NCBI RefSeq assembly: GCF_048569485.1
Contig: NC_134356.1
Span: forward strand, 93,873,604-93,937,603
From: Anomaloglossus baeobatrachus
Lineage: Eukaryota; Chordata; Amphibia; Anura; Aromobatidae
Reading direction: 5' to 3'
Length of the DNA stretch: 64,000 nucleotides
Shown here in pieces: positions 1 to 11,502 of this stretch. The position numbers and the translations under genes are program-made. Position 1 is the stretch's first letter; each line of letters starts with the position of its first letter. The notes under the pieces are model-generated. The model did no database searches. It had not been told where the DNA came from and saw only the letters and a list, made by a program, of their open reading frames with translations.

Positions 1-1934
1 GCGTAGTACCCTGGGCAGCATCGCCAGAGGGGGAAACACATATGGCAGTCGAAATTGCGACCAATCCTGGACCAGAGCGTCCGCTGCCAGAGGTCTGTGA
101 TCCTGAGACCGTGCCATGAAGGCCGGGACCTTGTTGTTGTGTCGTGACGCCATGAGATCGACGTCCGGCGTTCCCCAGCGGCGACAGATCTCTCGAAACA
201 CATCTGGGTGAAGAAACCATTCCCCCGCGTCCATGCCCTGACGACTGAGAAAATCTGCTTCCCAGTTTTCTACGCCCGGGATGTGAACTGCGGAGATGGT
301 GGAGCCTGTGACTTCCACCCACTGCAGAATCCGCCGGACTTCCTGGAAGGCCTGACGACTGCGAGTGCCGCCTTGGTGGTTGATGTAGGCGACGGCAGTG
401 GCGTTGTCCGACTGGATTCGGATCTGCCTGCCCTCCAGCCACCGATGGAAAGCCAATAGGGCTAGATATACTGCCCTTATCTCCAGGATATTGATCTGAA
501 GGGACGATTCTATTGGAGTCCAGGTTCCTTGAGCCCTGTGGTGGAGAAAAACCGCTCCCCAACCTGACAGGCAAAGTGGTGACCACGGCCCAGGTTGGGG
601 GTAGGAAGGATTTTTCCCGAGACAGATGTGGGTAGGAGCCACCACTGAAGTGATGTTTTGGTTGCAAGGGAAAGAGAGATGTTCTTGTCGAGGGAAGCCG
701 CACTCTTGTCCCATTTGCGAAGAATGTCCCATTGGAGTGGCCATAGATGGAATTGCGCGAACGGCACTGCCTCCATAGCTGCAACCATCTTCCCCAGGAA
801 GTGCATGAGGCGCCTTAAGGGGTGTGACTGACTCCGAAGAAGTGACTGCACCCCCGCCTGCAGAGAAAGCTGTTTGTCCCGCGGTAGCTTGACTAACGCT
901 GGTTGGGTATGAAACTCCATCCCGAGGTAAGTCAGTGATTGGGTCGGCGTCAACTTGGATTTCGGGAAATTGATGATCCACCCAAACTGCTGGAGAGTCG
1001 CCAGAGTGATGGTAAGACTTTGTTGACACGCCACCCGAGAAGGGGCCCTGACTAGGAGATCGTCCAAGTAGGGGATCACCGAGTGGCCCTGAGAGTGCAG
1101 GACCGCCACGACGGATGCCATGACTTTGGTGAAAACCCGTGGGGCTGTCGCCAGGCCGAAGGGCAATGCGACGAACTGGAGGTGTTCGTCCCCGATGGCG
1201 AAACGCAGGAAACGATGTTCGGGTGCGATCGGCACATGGAGATACGCATCCTTGATGTCGATCGATGCTAGGAAATCTCCTTGTGACATCGAGGCGATGA
1301 CCGAGCGGAGAGATTCCATCCGAAACAGTCTGGTTCTCACATGTCTGTTGAGCAGCTTGAGGTCCAGAACGGGACGGAATGACCCGTCCTTTTTTGGCAC
1401 CACGAACAAGTTGGAGTAAAATCCGCGACCACGTTCCTGAAGGGGAATGGGAATCACCACTCCTTCTATATTTAGAGCGTCCACTGCCTGAAAAAGTGCG
1501 TCGGCCTGTGCGGGGGTTGGGGAGGTTCTGAAAAAACGAGCCGTAGGTCGCGAGCTGAACTCTATCCTGTAACCATGAGACAGAATGTCTCTCACCCATC
1601 GGTCTTGGACGTGTGGCCACCAGGCGTCGCCAAAGCGGGAGAGCCTGCCACCGACCGAGGATGTGGCTAGATGAGTCCGAGAGTCATGAGGAGGCCGTAT
1701 TGGAGGCAGTGCCTCCTGCGGCCTTTTGGGGGCGTGACTTGGACCGCCACGCATAGGAGTTCCTCTGGCCTTTCTCCGGCCGGTTGGACGAAGAGGATTG
1801 GGGCTGGGCGGAGGGACGAAAGGACCGAAACCTCGATTGGAATTTTCTCTGCTGAGGTCTCTTAGGTTTGGACTGGGGTAAGGAGGAGTCCTTTCCCGAG
1901 GGTTCCTTAATAATCTCATCCAACCGTTCGCCAA
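1..1934 (-). pseudogene. DIRS copy 1 RT-RNase H region
   Basis: Minus-strand similarity to DIRS reverse transcriptase: FYSNLFVVPKKDGSFRPVLD, SIDIKDAYLHVPI, LPFGLATAPRVFTKV and the catalytic YLDD. RNase H similarity continues to the left edge. This is a fossil and is broken. Confidence 0.88.
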
Positions 1935-3225
1935 ACAAACGTTCGCCAGAAAAAGGCAAACCAGTTAAGAACCTTTTGGAAGCAGAGTCTGCTTTCCATT
2001 CGCGCAGCCACATGGCCCTGCGGACTGCCACGGAGTTAGCGGATGCTACAGCCGTACGGCTAGCGGAGTCCAGGACGGCGTTCATGGCGTAGGACGAAAA
2101 TGCTGATGCCTGAGAGGTCAAAGAAAAAACATGCGGAGCAGAATTCCGCGTGACAGCATTAATCTCAGTCAGACATGCCAAGATTGCTTGTAGAGCCCAC
2201 ACTGCCGCAAAGGCTGGGGCGAAAGACGCGCCCGTGGCCTGATAAATAGACTTCACCAAGAGCTCTATCTGTCTGTCAGTGGCATCCTTCATGGATGAGC
2301 CATCGGCAACAGACACAACGGACCTAGCCGCCAATCTAGAGACTGGAGGATCCACCTTGGGAGAGTGTGCCCAGCCCTTAACGACTTCAGGTGGAAAGGG
2401 ATAACGCGTGTCAGTGTGCCGTTTAGCAAAGCGCTTGTCCGGGACCGCTCTGGGCTTCTGGACAGCGTCCCTGAAGTTAGAGTGATCAAAAAACGTATTA
2501 CGCGTACGTTTGGGGAATCGAAATTGGTGTTTCTCCTGCTGAGAAGCCGACTCCTCTGCAGGAGGAGGTGGTGGTGAGAGATCCAACACCTGGTTGATGG
2601 ACGAGATAAGATCATTTACTAAGGCGTCCCCCTCAGGGGTATCCAGGTTAAGGGCGAAGTCAGGGTCAGAGCCCTGAGCTCCCACGTCCGCCTCGTCTTC
2701 CTGAGAGTCCTCAAACTGGGATCCAGAGCAGCGTGAGGAGGCCGGGGAAGAATCCCAGCGAGGCCGCTTAGCAGGTCTGGGGCTGCGATCCGGGCAGGAG
2801 TCCTCCGCCTGGGACCTAGGGGCTATCCTGGGAGCGCGCTAGGGACCGAGAAGGGCCTGGAGGAGACAAACTAACAGGGGCAGGGGCCTGTGAAGGGCCC
2901 GGTCTGGACTGCAATGCCTCAAGGAGCTTAGATGACCATTTGTCCATAGACTGTGCAATGGATTGAGAAAGTGACAGAGAGTTTCTCAGCGAAAGAGGCC
3001 AACGACGGTGACTCTGTCCCTGCAGACTGCTCAGGGGGAGCCGGGGGATCTACATGAGCCGAGCGGCCCACAAGTGCCCGAGGCTCCGGCTGAGCATGCG
3101 TGGCAGGAGTCGAGCATTGATCACAGTGAGGGTAGGTGGATCCCGCAGGCAACATAGCCCCACAAGAGGTACAGGCCGCGAAAAAAAACCTGTGCCTTAG
3201 TAGCTTTGCTCCTTGTGGACGACAT
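1684..3225 (-). pseudogene. DIRS copy 1 gag-like region
   Basis: Minus-strand gag-like region. The start is placed at 3225 by comparison with the MSS-RSKGAKAQ start of the other subfamily A copies. It overlaps the beginning of the RT frame. The C-terminal part is basic and rich in arginine, serine and proline. This is a fossil and is broken. Confidence 0.75.
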
Positions 3226-3290
3226 GCTGTTGTCTCTTAGGAGAGTGACCACTGAGGGTATATGGGAAAATGGTATACAGCCTTTCCGAA

Positions 3291-3313
3291 CATATATATA
3301 TTATATATATATA

Positions 3314-3376
<63 letters not shown>
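3291..3376. repeat. (TA)n microsatellite
   Basis: An almost pure TA dinucleotide run in the non-coding leader of DIRS copy 1. The other copies lack it here, so it expanded after or at insertion. Confidence 0.95.
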
Positions 3377-3381
<5 letters not shown>

Positions 3382-4204
3382 CCCGGCACCCTAGGGGGAC
3401 CAGCACCGGGTGACCGGTGTGGCTTACCAACCGCTAACGAGCGGAGTGTGTCATCCAGATTCCCTGTCGTGGATCCCCCGGAGCTGCCGAGCCTTGCTGC
3501 TGAGTAGCATCCACTGGCAGAATTGTAAAAATGGCCGCCGGAGCTCTCAGGGGGGAAGTGGAGCCGGGGGCGGCGCTAGCAGAGAGCGGGAATCTGGAGT
3601 CCCCAAAGTGGTCAATGAAGGGGGAGGGAGACATGCAGGATGCTCCAGCCCTCAAGGCCGACGTCATGTCGGTAATCCCGCCCTTACCCCTGACAGGCAG
3701 GCTCGGGGGCGGGATTTTTCGGACTAGGCCGCGGCGAAGCCGGGGACTAAATTTAAGGCCGCGCCCGACAACCAGGCACGGTCGGCGCGGAAGTCCGCCG
3801 AAAAAACAACAGACGTAACTACCGCGGCTTCCGGGGAGAAGGTGCGACCCCTGTACAGTCCCCACATGAGGATACAGAGTACCTTCAAGTTGCAGGGCCC
3901 GGTCCCTGGGGGTGAAGAAGCTCCGGTCCGGCAGGTTCCACCAGGGGCTGCGGATGGAGCACGGTCCCAGCACATGGATGACCGCATAGGATCCCACTTC
4001 TCCCAGAGCCGCATAAGGGATGGTGAAGGAGACGGCATGTGGCTCCAGCCTTTGTACCCGCAATGGGTACCTCAACCTTAACAACACCGCCGACTTAGTG
4101 GGGTGAGAAGGGAACATGCCGGCGACCCCATCGGGGACCTCTTTTCTTCCATCCGACATAATCAAGTATGAGAATGCATGAGTGGATGTGTGCCTCCTTC
4201 CACA

Positions 4205-4356
4205 CAAAGCATAAAACTGAGGAGCCCGTGGTCCACGGGAGGGTGTATAGGCAGAGGGGAGGGGTTACACTTTTTTAAAAGTGTAATACTTTGTGTGGCC
4301 TCCAGAGGCAGAAGCTATACACCCAATTGTCTGGGTCTCCCAATGGAGCGACAAAG
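4205..4356. repeat. Right inverted terminal repeat of DIRS copy 1
   Basis: Starts around actgaggagcccgtgg and ends at gagcgacaaag. It is the inverse complement of the left repeats seen in copies 2 and 4. Its inner palindrome reads gtggtccac, a private variant of this copy. Confidence 0.85.
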
Positions 4357-4741
4357 AAACACTCCATTATTACCATTATTTGATGAGAGGTGCAACGTAA
4401 TAGCTAATAAGTGGGTAGGGGTTATTAGTTATTCCCGCCCTTGTCTGCCTGCCTGCCTGTCCTTCCTCTGTCTCCTATACTAAAGGGGGAGGAAGGATAG
4501 GAGGAGGAAGGACAGGCATGCAGACAGGGGTGGGAAGAACTAGCAAAACCCGACGCACCTATTAGATATTCCTTTGCATTCTCCTCAAATAACGTGCATT
4601 TCACAAACTTTACTTGCTTATATTTCAGAAAGTATACATCCGATCTCACAACTAAAGGTATGTATAGAATCAGCCTGATAGTGCCAGTATAGCACTGGCT
4701 TTAGTTTATATCAGAGAATTCTGGTGGTTGGTCCTCTTTAA
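4357..4741. mobile_element. T2/Kolobok-like MITE, half interrupted by DIRS copy 1
   Basis: Read on the minus strand it begins TTAAAGAGGACCAACCACC at the TTAA of 4738-4741 and contains a large hairpin (4434-4534). This matches the TTAAAGGRR-type ends and TTAA duplication of amphibian T2 MITEs. The other end must lie left of the DIRS insertion, outside the window. Confidence 0.6.
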
Positions 4742-4894
4742 ATATATAAAGAGATGGGCACAGCTGACAAGTCACTAGCATCAGCCCTCTCTCTTTTCTA
4801 AAGCTGGAAGACTGAGGAGCAATGGGGAAATTGAGGAGGAGACTTGTATAAGTGTTCAAAATAATGCGATCCAGAAGAAATCATCATTTAAAGG

Positions 4895-5145
4895 ATAATC
4901 ATTATTGCTCAGTGGTTAGCACTGTAGTCTTGCAGCGCTGGGGTCCTGGGTTCAATTCCCACCAAGGACACCATCTGCAAGGAGTTTGTATGTTCTCCCC
5001 GTGTTTGCGTGGGTTTCCTCCCACACTCCAAAAACATACGGATAGGGAATTTACATTGTGAGCCCCAATATGGACAGTGTTGCCAATGTATGTAAAGTGC
5101 TGTGGAATTAAACAGCACTATATAAATGAATAAATATTATTATGA
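4895..5145 (+). mobile_element. tRNA-derived SINE (V-SINE-like)
   Basis: A head with an A-box-like gctcagtggttagc and a B-box ggttcaattcc (4949-4959) is followed by the conserved vertebrate body (gttctccccgtgtttgcgtg, ggtttcctccc). The tail aacagcactatataaatgaa resembles L2-type LINE 3' ends, the usual partner for mobilisation. No functional tRNA is implied. Confidence 0.85.
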
Positions 5146-5890
5146 TATATATTACTACTTGATCACTAAACAGATGTAAAAATTCCTGATGTATCTGATT
5201 AGTTATTTCTTTTTGTCATGGCACACAACCTGCTGGGGTTTTATTAATGGTCTATTAAATAACTTCTAAATATGCATACAACTATAAAATACTTACTTGA
5301 TCTTTAAAAACTTTATTAACATTAAATTCAGAATAAAAGGTGCATTTTATTAAAACGCTGAAAATCAAAATCTGTTCCTAACTTTTCACATAACAATAAA
5401 TTAACCAATAATATAGAAAGTTGTGCCAAATCATTAAGAAAAATGACAAGGACGGCAGAAAGACTCCTTGTTAAACAAAGTCGTCTAATTTGTTCTCACA
5501 ATTTGCAGTTTGAAGTCGAATCCCCTATTCCCAAAGTGGTTGCAATTCTGTGTAAATGTCACTTTATCAAGTGAAAATGAGCACTTGAATAACATTTATA
5601 GTTCATTTTCCAGCATTGTGTTTTACTGAATTTAGTACCATGATCCCAAAGTACAACATGGGTGATGGTCGGGGCAACAAAATGGCTTAGCATTCCTTAA
5701 CATGTTGATAGAATCCCAAATAAACGAATATAGAAAAAGATAGTTTGACGATCTTCAGAACGTATTATGCAATAGTAGAAATAATGGATAATATTTGGCT
5801 ATGAGTGCCATTAGTGTAAATTATCAAAGTTAAAAATATTAATGCGTGTGTGTGGTTCAAAATTTCAGATATATTGCTTAACGCCATATG
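5146..5890. other. Sequence without recognised feature
   Basis: AT-rich DNA downstream of SEC24A. No open frame, repeat or motif that I recognise. Confidence 0.6.
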
Positions 5891-6597
5891 TTAAAGGGGT
5901 TAACCCCATTCAGAATTCTGTATGCCGGTGTTAAAAAAAAAAAAAAAAAAAAAAAAGACAGCTAGCACTCACCACCTAGAGTCTAGCACTGTGCCTACCG
6001 GCTGCAGCGATGACATCACTTCAGCAGAGCCGCTAAGACAAGGGATTACTGGCTGCAGCGGTGAGATCACATCGGCAGAACCGCTAAGACAAGTGATTAC
6101 CGGCTACAGCGATGACATCACATCAGCAGAGCCGCTAAGACAAGTGATTACTGGCTACAGCGGTGACATCACATCAGCAGAGCCGCTAAGACAAGCGCTT
6201 ACCAGCTGCAGCGGTGTCTTCACATTGGCAGAGCCGCTAAGACAAGTGATTACTGGCTGCAGCGCTGACATCACTTCAGAGCCGCTAAGACAAGTGATTA
6301 CTGGCTACAGCGGTGACATCACATCAGCAGAGCCGCTAAGACAAGTGATTACTGGCTGCAGCGGTGACATCACATCAGCAGAGCCGCTAAGACAAGTGAT
6401 TACTGGCTGCAGCGGTGACATCACATCAGCAGAGCCGCTAAGACAAGCGCTTACCAGCTGCAGCGCTGACGTCTCGACAGCAGCGCTGTAGCCAATAACT
6501 AGCGGGAAGCTAAACAAAGGGCAAGTACCAAATGTTCCTATAAAACAGGCAAACTGATTGTGTCCAGAACCCTGAATGGCCAAAAAAGCCCCTTTAA
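5891..6597. mobile_element. T2/Kolobok-like MITE carrying a minisatellite
   Basis: The left end TTAAAGGGGTTAACCCCATT and the right end, which reads TTAAAGGGGCTTTTTTGGCC on the minus strand, are imperfect inverted repeats. Both continue into CATTCAG..TTCTG. Both ends carry TTAA (5891-5894, 6594-6597). An A-tract and the 51-bp tandem repeat fill the interior. Confidence 0.7.
5996..6479 (+). repeat. 51-bp minisatellite, about 9.5 units
   Basis: Tandem copies of a 51-bp unit containing ggctgcagcggtgacatcac and gccgctaagacaag, with one unit 3 bp shorter. Because 51 is a multiple of 3 the array stays open in one plus frame (unit ITGCSGDITSAEPLRQV) and also on the minus strand. I read the open frames as a by-product of unit length, not as a gene. 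Confidence 0.92.
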
Positions 6598-7594
6598 AGC
6601 ACTTAGTTTTCCCCTTTGCACTAAATACAGGGATTACGTTTAGCTCATTTTTATCAAGCAAATCTATTTTTCATCTTTAGCAGTTGTTCAAAAATATAGA
6701 AATATATGTATTTTAAATGGTTTTCCACAATGTTATGAACCATGACAACCAGTCATTACACAGAATGCACAAAAATGTCTTACTTTGGTCCTAGAGGAAC
6801 AAAATCGTAGCAATGGACATGCGCTTGCATATATATTAGTGATTGTTAGCACTAAATTTGGCCATTGCTTAACAGATCATTGCCTACCTTGCAAAACGTA
6901 GGTGATTACTATTGCTAAAATACAAATGGCTTCTCTGTCAAATAACTTCATTTAATATTCACAGCATATGTTCTGATACCAAACTTCACCAGAAGTTGAA
7001 GTAGAACCTAAAAGGTCTTCTGGTGACCCTTCCAGAGAACCTCACCTATCTTCTTCCCTCTTTTCTTCGAGCCATCTGCAGATTTTAAGTTGGTTGAGAT
7101 CTGAAATAACGAACCTTGCCACTTCCTTCAAGACAACATGAGAGCCAAGAGGAAAAAAAATAAAAAATAAAAAACACTAAGTAAAAGGCTGGATAGAATT
7201 TTAGGGCTGAAATTCTAGATTTTCAGCAGTGGAATGTGCTCTCATTTAAGATGTTTTAGATCCTATACATCACATGGAGGCTTGCTACCCAACTACAATA
7301 TAATCCCTGTATGTCTCAATGCCAAAATAATGGCAACAAAGTACAGGAAAAAGACTGCAGACAAAAAAAAAACCAAACTTTTATGGCCCGCCGTAATTAC
7401 ATCATCTTCTACACAGGTAAAGTTCTGCCAATTTATGAAAACATATACACATATACATGTGAGTAGAAAGCAGTTTCTGTCATAGCAGCAACTTGTATTT
7501 CAGCTAGTTAAATTTCAAAATCTAGCAGCAAAATAATAAAGCAAAAAAACAAAAAAAAAATAAAAATAAAATAGGAAAAATAAAAACTGTTTTC
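6598..7594. other. 3' flank of SEC24A, no recognised feature
   Basis: Mostly AT-rich with several A-runs (7150-7175, 7545-7585). The stretch 6960-7150 is less AT-rich and could be part of a longer SEC24A 3' UTR, but nothing in the sequence proves it. Confidence 0.5.
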
Positions 7595-7977
7595 CGTAGT
7601 AAGATTCGACTTTATTTTCTTAAATGTCTTTTCACCTCCAGACTATTGCAGAAACTGTGGATCCAATATGGGCTTCTGCAGAAGGGCAGTAATCACGTAT
7701 CTGAAAAGCAGTGAACATATTTTCAGCAGTCCTTGAAGACTCCAGGTACAAAGGTTGAAATCTTCCCTTATGCACCGCTGAAAATCGCTTGTGTGCTTGC
7801 ACATATCTGTACCAATATATAGTCACGAGATTAATTTTTGCTGAAATCACAGTGTATCTTATTTATAAGGCCCAAGCCTTCGCGATGCAGGTGAAGCTCC
7901 GGACCATGTATGTGATACTGTTGGGATAGAGTTCATTTCATGTACACTTTTCTTTGTGCAAACTTTGTTGTTTGTTT
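7595..7977 (-). other. sec24a: SEC24A 3' UTR, short form (inferred)
   Basis: After the stop at 7978 no further coding similarity is seen. The first AATAAA on the minus strand is at 7616-7611 (tttatt on the plus strand), giving a UTR of roughly 380 bases. A longer UTR reaching into 6600-7590 cannot be excluded. Confidence 0.5.
7611..7616 (-). promoter_or_regulatory. Candidate poly(A) signal AATAAA of SEC24A
   Basis: First canonical AATAAA on the minus strand after the stop codon. Its position suits cleavage near 7590-7600. Many A-rich runs lie nearby, so the call is tentative. Confidence 0.5.
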
Positions 7978-8092
7978 TTACTTGTTCACTTGTTGCTGGA
8001 GATGGAGGAGAAACTCATAGTATGATAAGGCTGACTCTGTTCTGTCTTCAATCAAGTTTTGAAGGAAAGTAGATTTTAGAGGACTCTCTTCC
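7978..8092 (-). CDS. sec24a: SEC24A terminal coding exon
   Basis: 115 bp, phase 2 to stop. It completes the split arginine and encodes EESPLKSTFLQNLIEDRTES, then ALSYYEFLLHLQQQVNK and TAA. The acceptor uses AAG rather than CAG after a long pyrimidine run (tttttcttttaag), the only coherent border for this phase. The C-terminus is the diagnostic SEC24A/B signature. Confidence 0.96.
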
Positions 8093-8149
8093 CTTAAAAG
8101 AAAAAACAAACAATTAACCAGATAAATAAATCTCAAATTGTTTAAAAAT

Positions 8150-8285
8150 ACCAAAAAAAAACCAATCAGTGCTCGAGTTGGGGCGCTAACCACTTGTGCG
8201 AGCATCGCTGTGCTCCGGTATGCTTGGTGCTTGGCCCAGTGCGAGCCGCTTGCAGTGTGTGATCGGCTCGCACTGGGGGTAACAA
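8150..8285. repeat. Dispersed repeat with perfect 14-bp hairpin
   Basis: cccagtgcgagccg at 8235-8248 is exactly inverted at 8264-8277. The flanking segment aaccacttg..gcatcgctg recurs in inverted orientation near 9460-9530 (ggctcgcactgggctgagca), so both belong to one repeat family. The class is unknown. Confidence 0.6.
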
Positions 8286-8830
8286 CAGAATGATCGGATG
8301 TTTTAAACCAAGCAGGGGTGAGATTTTAAATGGCAGCTACCAAAAAATGTGTAGACAGTTGTATGCATCCAATTGTTGCATACACCCCCTGAGGAAGTGC
8401 CAGCAATGGCATGAAACATGTAGGGGTGGTCCTGCTTCTCTTGGTGGACGTATGTGTCTTGGAGCATTACTATGGATAAGGTTTGGTGATTTTCCACAGT
8501 GCATGTATGTTTGTGCACATTTGTTCACCTAACTATTTCAGCGATTCTTGAAATTGTATATTTACGCATTATTATGCTTATAGGTGTTTCTCTGTTCTCT
8601 ATGCACTGTGGTATATCTTACTGCCACCCCTTCGTACCCATGTCCCAGTTATTTATCTGTCCGCTATTGTTTGCAGGACCATTCATGCCACTACCTTCCT
8701 CTTCCCATTGACCTTTTCTGTATACATTACTGTGTGTACCTTTTTTGTAAGCCAATTTGTTTGGGATCTTCTTTGTGACTATAATAAAAACGACTATTTT
8801 GTACTACACAATAGGTCTTTTTTGGTCTTT
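8286..8830 (+). repeat. Unclassified dispersed repeat
   Basis: Contains cccctgaggaagtgccagca and gaaacatgtaggggtgg, phrases I associate with common amphibian interspersed repeats. It ends near an AATAAAA signal (8784). The open frames here have no recognisable protein similarity. Confidence 0.4.
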
Positions 8831-9019
8831 TTCTGATCTCTGTTAGATGCATACAACTGTGTACACATTTTTTGGTTGCTGCATCAAACTCAACCGTTTA
8901 AAACTATCTTGAGTGGCAGCATGGTTTAACATAGGTTTCATGTTTTTTCTAAAATTTGTATGGCGAATGATCGGTTGCGGTGTACAATAAACAAAAAAAA
9001 AGAAAGAAAGAAAATACAC

Positions 9020-9620
9020 CGTCCATCCTTCCCCGGAAGTGCTCCGTTTATGGTTGGCTTTATGTGGGCTGAGACCTGAACTGCCCAATCAGTGACTTCC
9101 AATGAGATTCAGGTCAAACTCGGCTTCAGAACCGAAATTTATCTAAAGTCCGGCTGAACCTCCAGATCTCGAACTTCCATGGGTCCGCTTATGTCTAGTG
9201 CCAACATATTCTACAGTGTACAGAGAACTCTTAGAGAAGAGTGGATCTATTGACGTTCCGGTTCTCCTAGTTCAGACGCACTTTAAAGTTCGTTTCGGGA
9301 CCCGGACTTGACTTGACCCCCAATGGGTAACTGACTGGGTGCTTCGGGTCTCAACCCACATAAACAGAGCATTTCCGGGGTAGGAAGGGCAGTGTTTTAT
9401 CTTTGTTTTTTGTGTGCTGATTTTACCCCCAGTACAAGCCATTCGGCTACTGCAGGCGGCTCGCACTGGGCTGAGCACCTAGTGTACCAGATCGCAGCAA
9501 TGCTTGCTCAAGTGGTTTGCATATGTACAGCACCCGAACTCAGAACTCTGATATTTTCTTTTTTAAAGTCTGTGATAGGTACAAACACCAAACTTTACTT
9601 TTTAGGTCCGCTCATCTCTA
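9020..9620. repeat. Old inverted-repeat (foldback) element
   Basis: The segment 9020-9180 (ccggaagtgctccgtttatg, gggctgagacctgaac) is imperfectly inverted at 9243-9405 (gggtctcaacccacataaac, agagcatttccgggg). Related hairpin-family sequence follows at 9441-9620 and ends near tccgctcatctctac. There is no coding capacity. Confidence 0.6.
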
Positions 9621-9732
9621 CTTTTAATGTCCAGCATTATCAACAGATCTTCCAATCTGGTTGTGTCATTCAACAACACATACTTGTGACAAGTCACATA
9701 AAACATAAGTGGTAGTTATTAGTTTCTATCGC

Positions 9733-9810
9733 AAAGGTGGGGGAACCTCCAGCCTGAAGCTTTTTATGGCCCGCAATTTGATTTCTTCTGGCCCCTGCAG
9801 TGCTTGGGCC
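9733..9810 (+). repeat. hAT-like terminal fragment (tentative)
   Basis: caaaggtgggggaacctcca followed by ggcccgcaatttgat resembles the CAGGGGTGGGGAACCT..GGCCCGC start of some hAT elements. Only this short stretch is visible. Confidence 0.3.
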
Positions 9811-10062
9811 ACAAGCCCTTTATTACTTAGACTGCTAACGAATACATGTGCGCACAGCGTTCACTACTGAACGTTGCGGTGCATTCAACAAAAGGGATTA
9901 TGTCCAGTGCCAGTATCAGGATGTGCTCTGTGGGCTCAGTTAGCACGCTCTGTGCTGCTGTCCCATTATGTTCCTAATGAAAGCAGCAGTCACGGCGTCT
10001 CCTATGCAATGTATATACGCCAGTGTCTCCAGTGGGACGGACGGACGGACACACACACACAC

Positions 10063-10588
10063 GCCTTTTCCCTGCCTGTCTGCAGCTTCACTATCTACCA
10101 TTGTCACACTGTTTTGTGCTCTGATCGGAGTGAATACGCCCCAATCAGAGCAAAGATCAAAGTTAAAAGTGATAGACAGAGGCTGAGGAAAGGCAGAGAT
10201 AACTGTAGTAAAATACTTATCGCTGCTGGAGTGGCGGTGGTCCGTTTTCTCAGAAAGTGCAGCATTGTCCTCGGGAGCTGCGTTTTTAGGAACACTTGCT
10301 GGTCTCTGCTCATTAGGCAATGAGATCTCACCGTTTAGTGATAACAGACCAAAAAAGTGTTCCCATAAGTGCGGCTCCCGAGGACATGGCTGCACTTTCC
10401 AAGAAAACTGATCACCGCCACTCCAGCAGCGATAAGTATTTTATTGCAGTTGTCCCTGCCCGTCAGCAGTTTCAGTGTCTAGCACCTTTTACACTGGTTA
10501 TGATCTAATCAGGGCATTTTCACTCCAGTCAAGCACAGACAAGTGTGACAATGGTTGCTGGTGGAGCTGCAGACAGTCAGGGAAAAGT
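10063..10588. repeat. 526-bp foldback element, imperfect palindrome
   Basis: The two halves are inverse complements about an axis near 10325. For example ccttttccctgcctgtctgc at the left end pairs with gcagacagtcagggaaaag at the right. The inner arms carry cgctgctggagtggcggtgg against ccgccactccagcagcg. Overlapping open frames on both strands are by-products of the palindrome. Confidence 0.85.
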
Positions 10589-10958
10589 CTTCTAATAAAG
10601 AAGCAGTATGACTCCGGGAGAAGCACTCTCCTCACGCCACAGCTCTGAAGATGGTATTCGCCTGAGCATGGTGGCCATGTTGCTCAGAACAGACACGTCA
10701 CATCCATTCTGTGGAGTGACGTACCAGCGCTAGGCAGGAAATTAAAGTTTCTTCTTACCGATCAGATTAGCATATCATTTACATATATTTCTCAAAATAA
10801 AAGTTCTTTCCTTAGTTACTTGTATTTAAAATTTTAGGTTTTTTTTTTACTAGTAATATATTAAACAAAAAAGGCAGGAGTAATTTTTAGTGATAGATTC
10901 ATTTTAAAGAGAACCCGTCAGCAGGTTTTTGTGATGTAATCTGAAGACAGCATGCTGT

Positions 10959-11502
10959 CCATTGGCTCCCAATCCTCCACCGTAACCAATTCAAACTACT
11001 AACACGGACCTAAAAAGCCGTCCACAATCTGTCTCCTCCGTATATCTCTGACCTAATCTCCCGCTACACTCCAACACGTAACCTCCGGTCCTCCCAAGAT
11101 CTCCTTCTCGCCTCTTCTATCATTCGCTTTTCATGCAACCGCCTCCACGACTTCTCCCGAGCATCTTCTGTCTTCTGGAATTCGCTGCCTCAACACGTCA
11201 GATTATCTGCTACACTTCAAAGCTTCAAACGGAACTTGAAAACTCATCTGTTCAGAAATGGCTATAATCTCCAATGACCCCACTGCATCACCACCACCAC
11301 AGCAACTGCCTCACCACCGTGCCGGAACTGCTGCCCGACCAACACCCCACCTACTATCTGCCCCCAATATCCTATAGAATGTAAGCCCGCAAGGGCAGGG
11401 TCCTCTTCAGTCTGTACCAGTCTGTCTATTGTAACTTGTGTATGTATTCTGTATGTAACCCCCTTCTCATGTACAGCACCATGGCATCAATGGTGCTCAA
11501 TA

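Larger units (their letters stand above)
1..4356 (-). mobile_element. DIRS retrotransposon copy 1 (subfamily A), cut by window edge
   Basis: Minus-strand DIRS-type tyrosine-recombinase retrotransposon fossil. From its 5' end it shows the right inverted terminal repeat ending in CGACAAAG near 4356, a non-coding leader with an AT microsatellite, a gag-like region and an RT-RNase H region. The recombinase and the other end lie left of the window. It is broken, with roughly four or five breaks in the visible part. It sits inside a TTAA-type MITE whose remaining half follows at 4357. Confidence 0.9.

Noticed and set aside
3291-3376. Long TA run as an origin or regulatory site
   Set aside because: It is a plain microsatellite in the leader of one DIRS copy. 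A similar run at about 19882-19934 is likewise simple repeat.
4901-4975. Functional tRNA gene
   Set aside because: A- and B-box-like motifs are present, but no cloverleaf is evident and the sequence continues into a SINE body and tail.
5996-6479. Tandem 51-bp array as CRISPR or as a protein-coding repeat gene
   Set aside because: Units abut without unique spacers, so it is not CRISPR. The open frame follows from a unit length divisible by three and lies inside a MITE.
8290-8778. Overlapping open frames of 60-80 codons
   Set aside because: No recognisable domain, and they lie in a dispersed repeat.
9940-10395. Open frames of about 150 codons on both strands
   Set aside because: They are by-products of the foldback. 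The two translations mirror each other and match no family I know.
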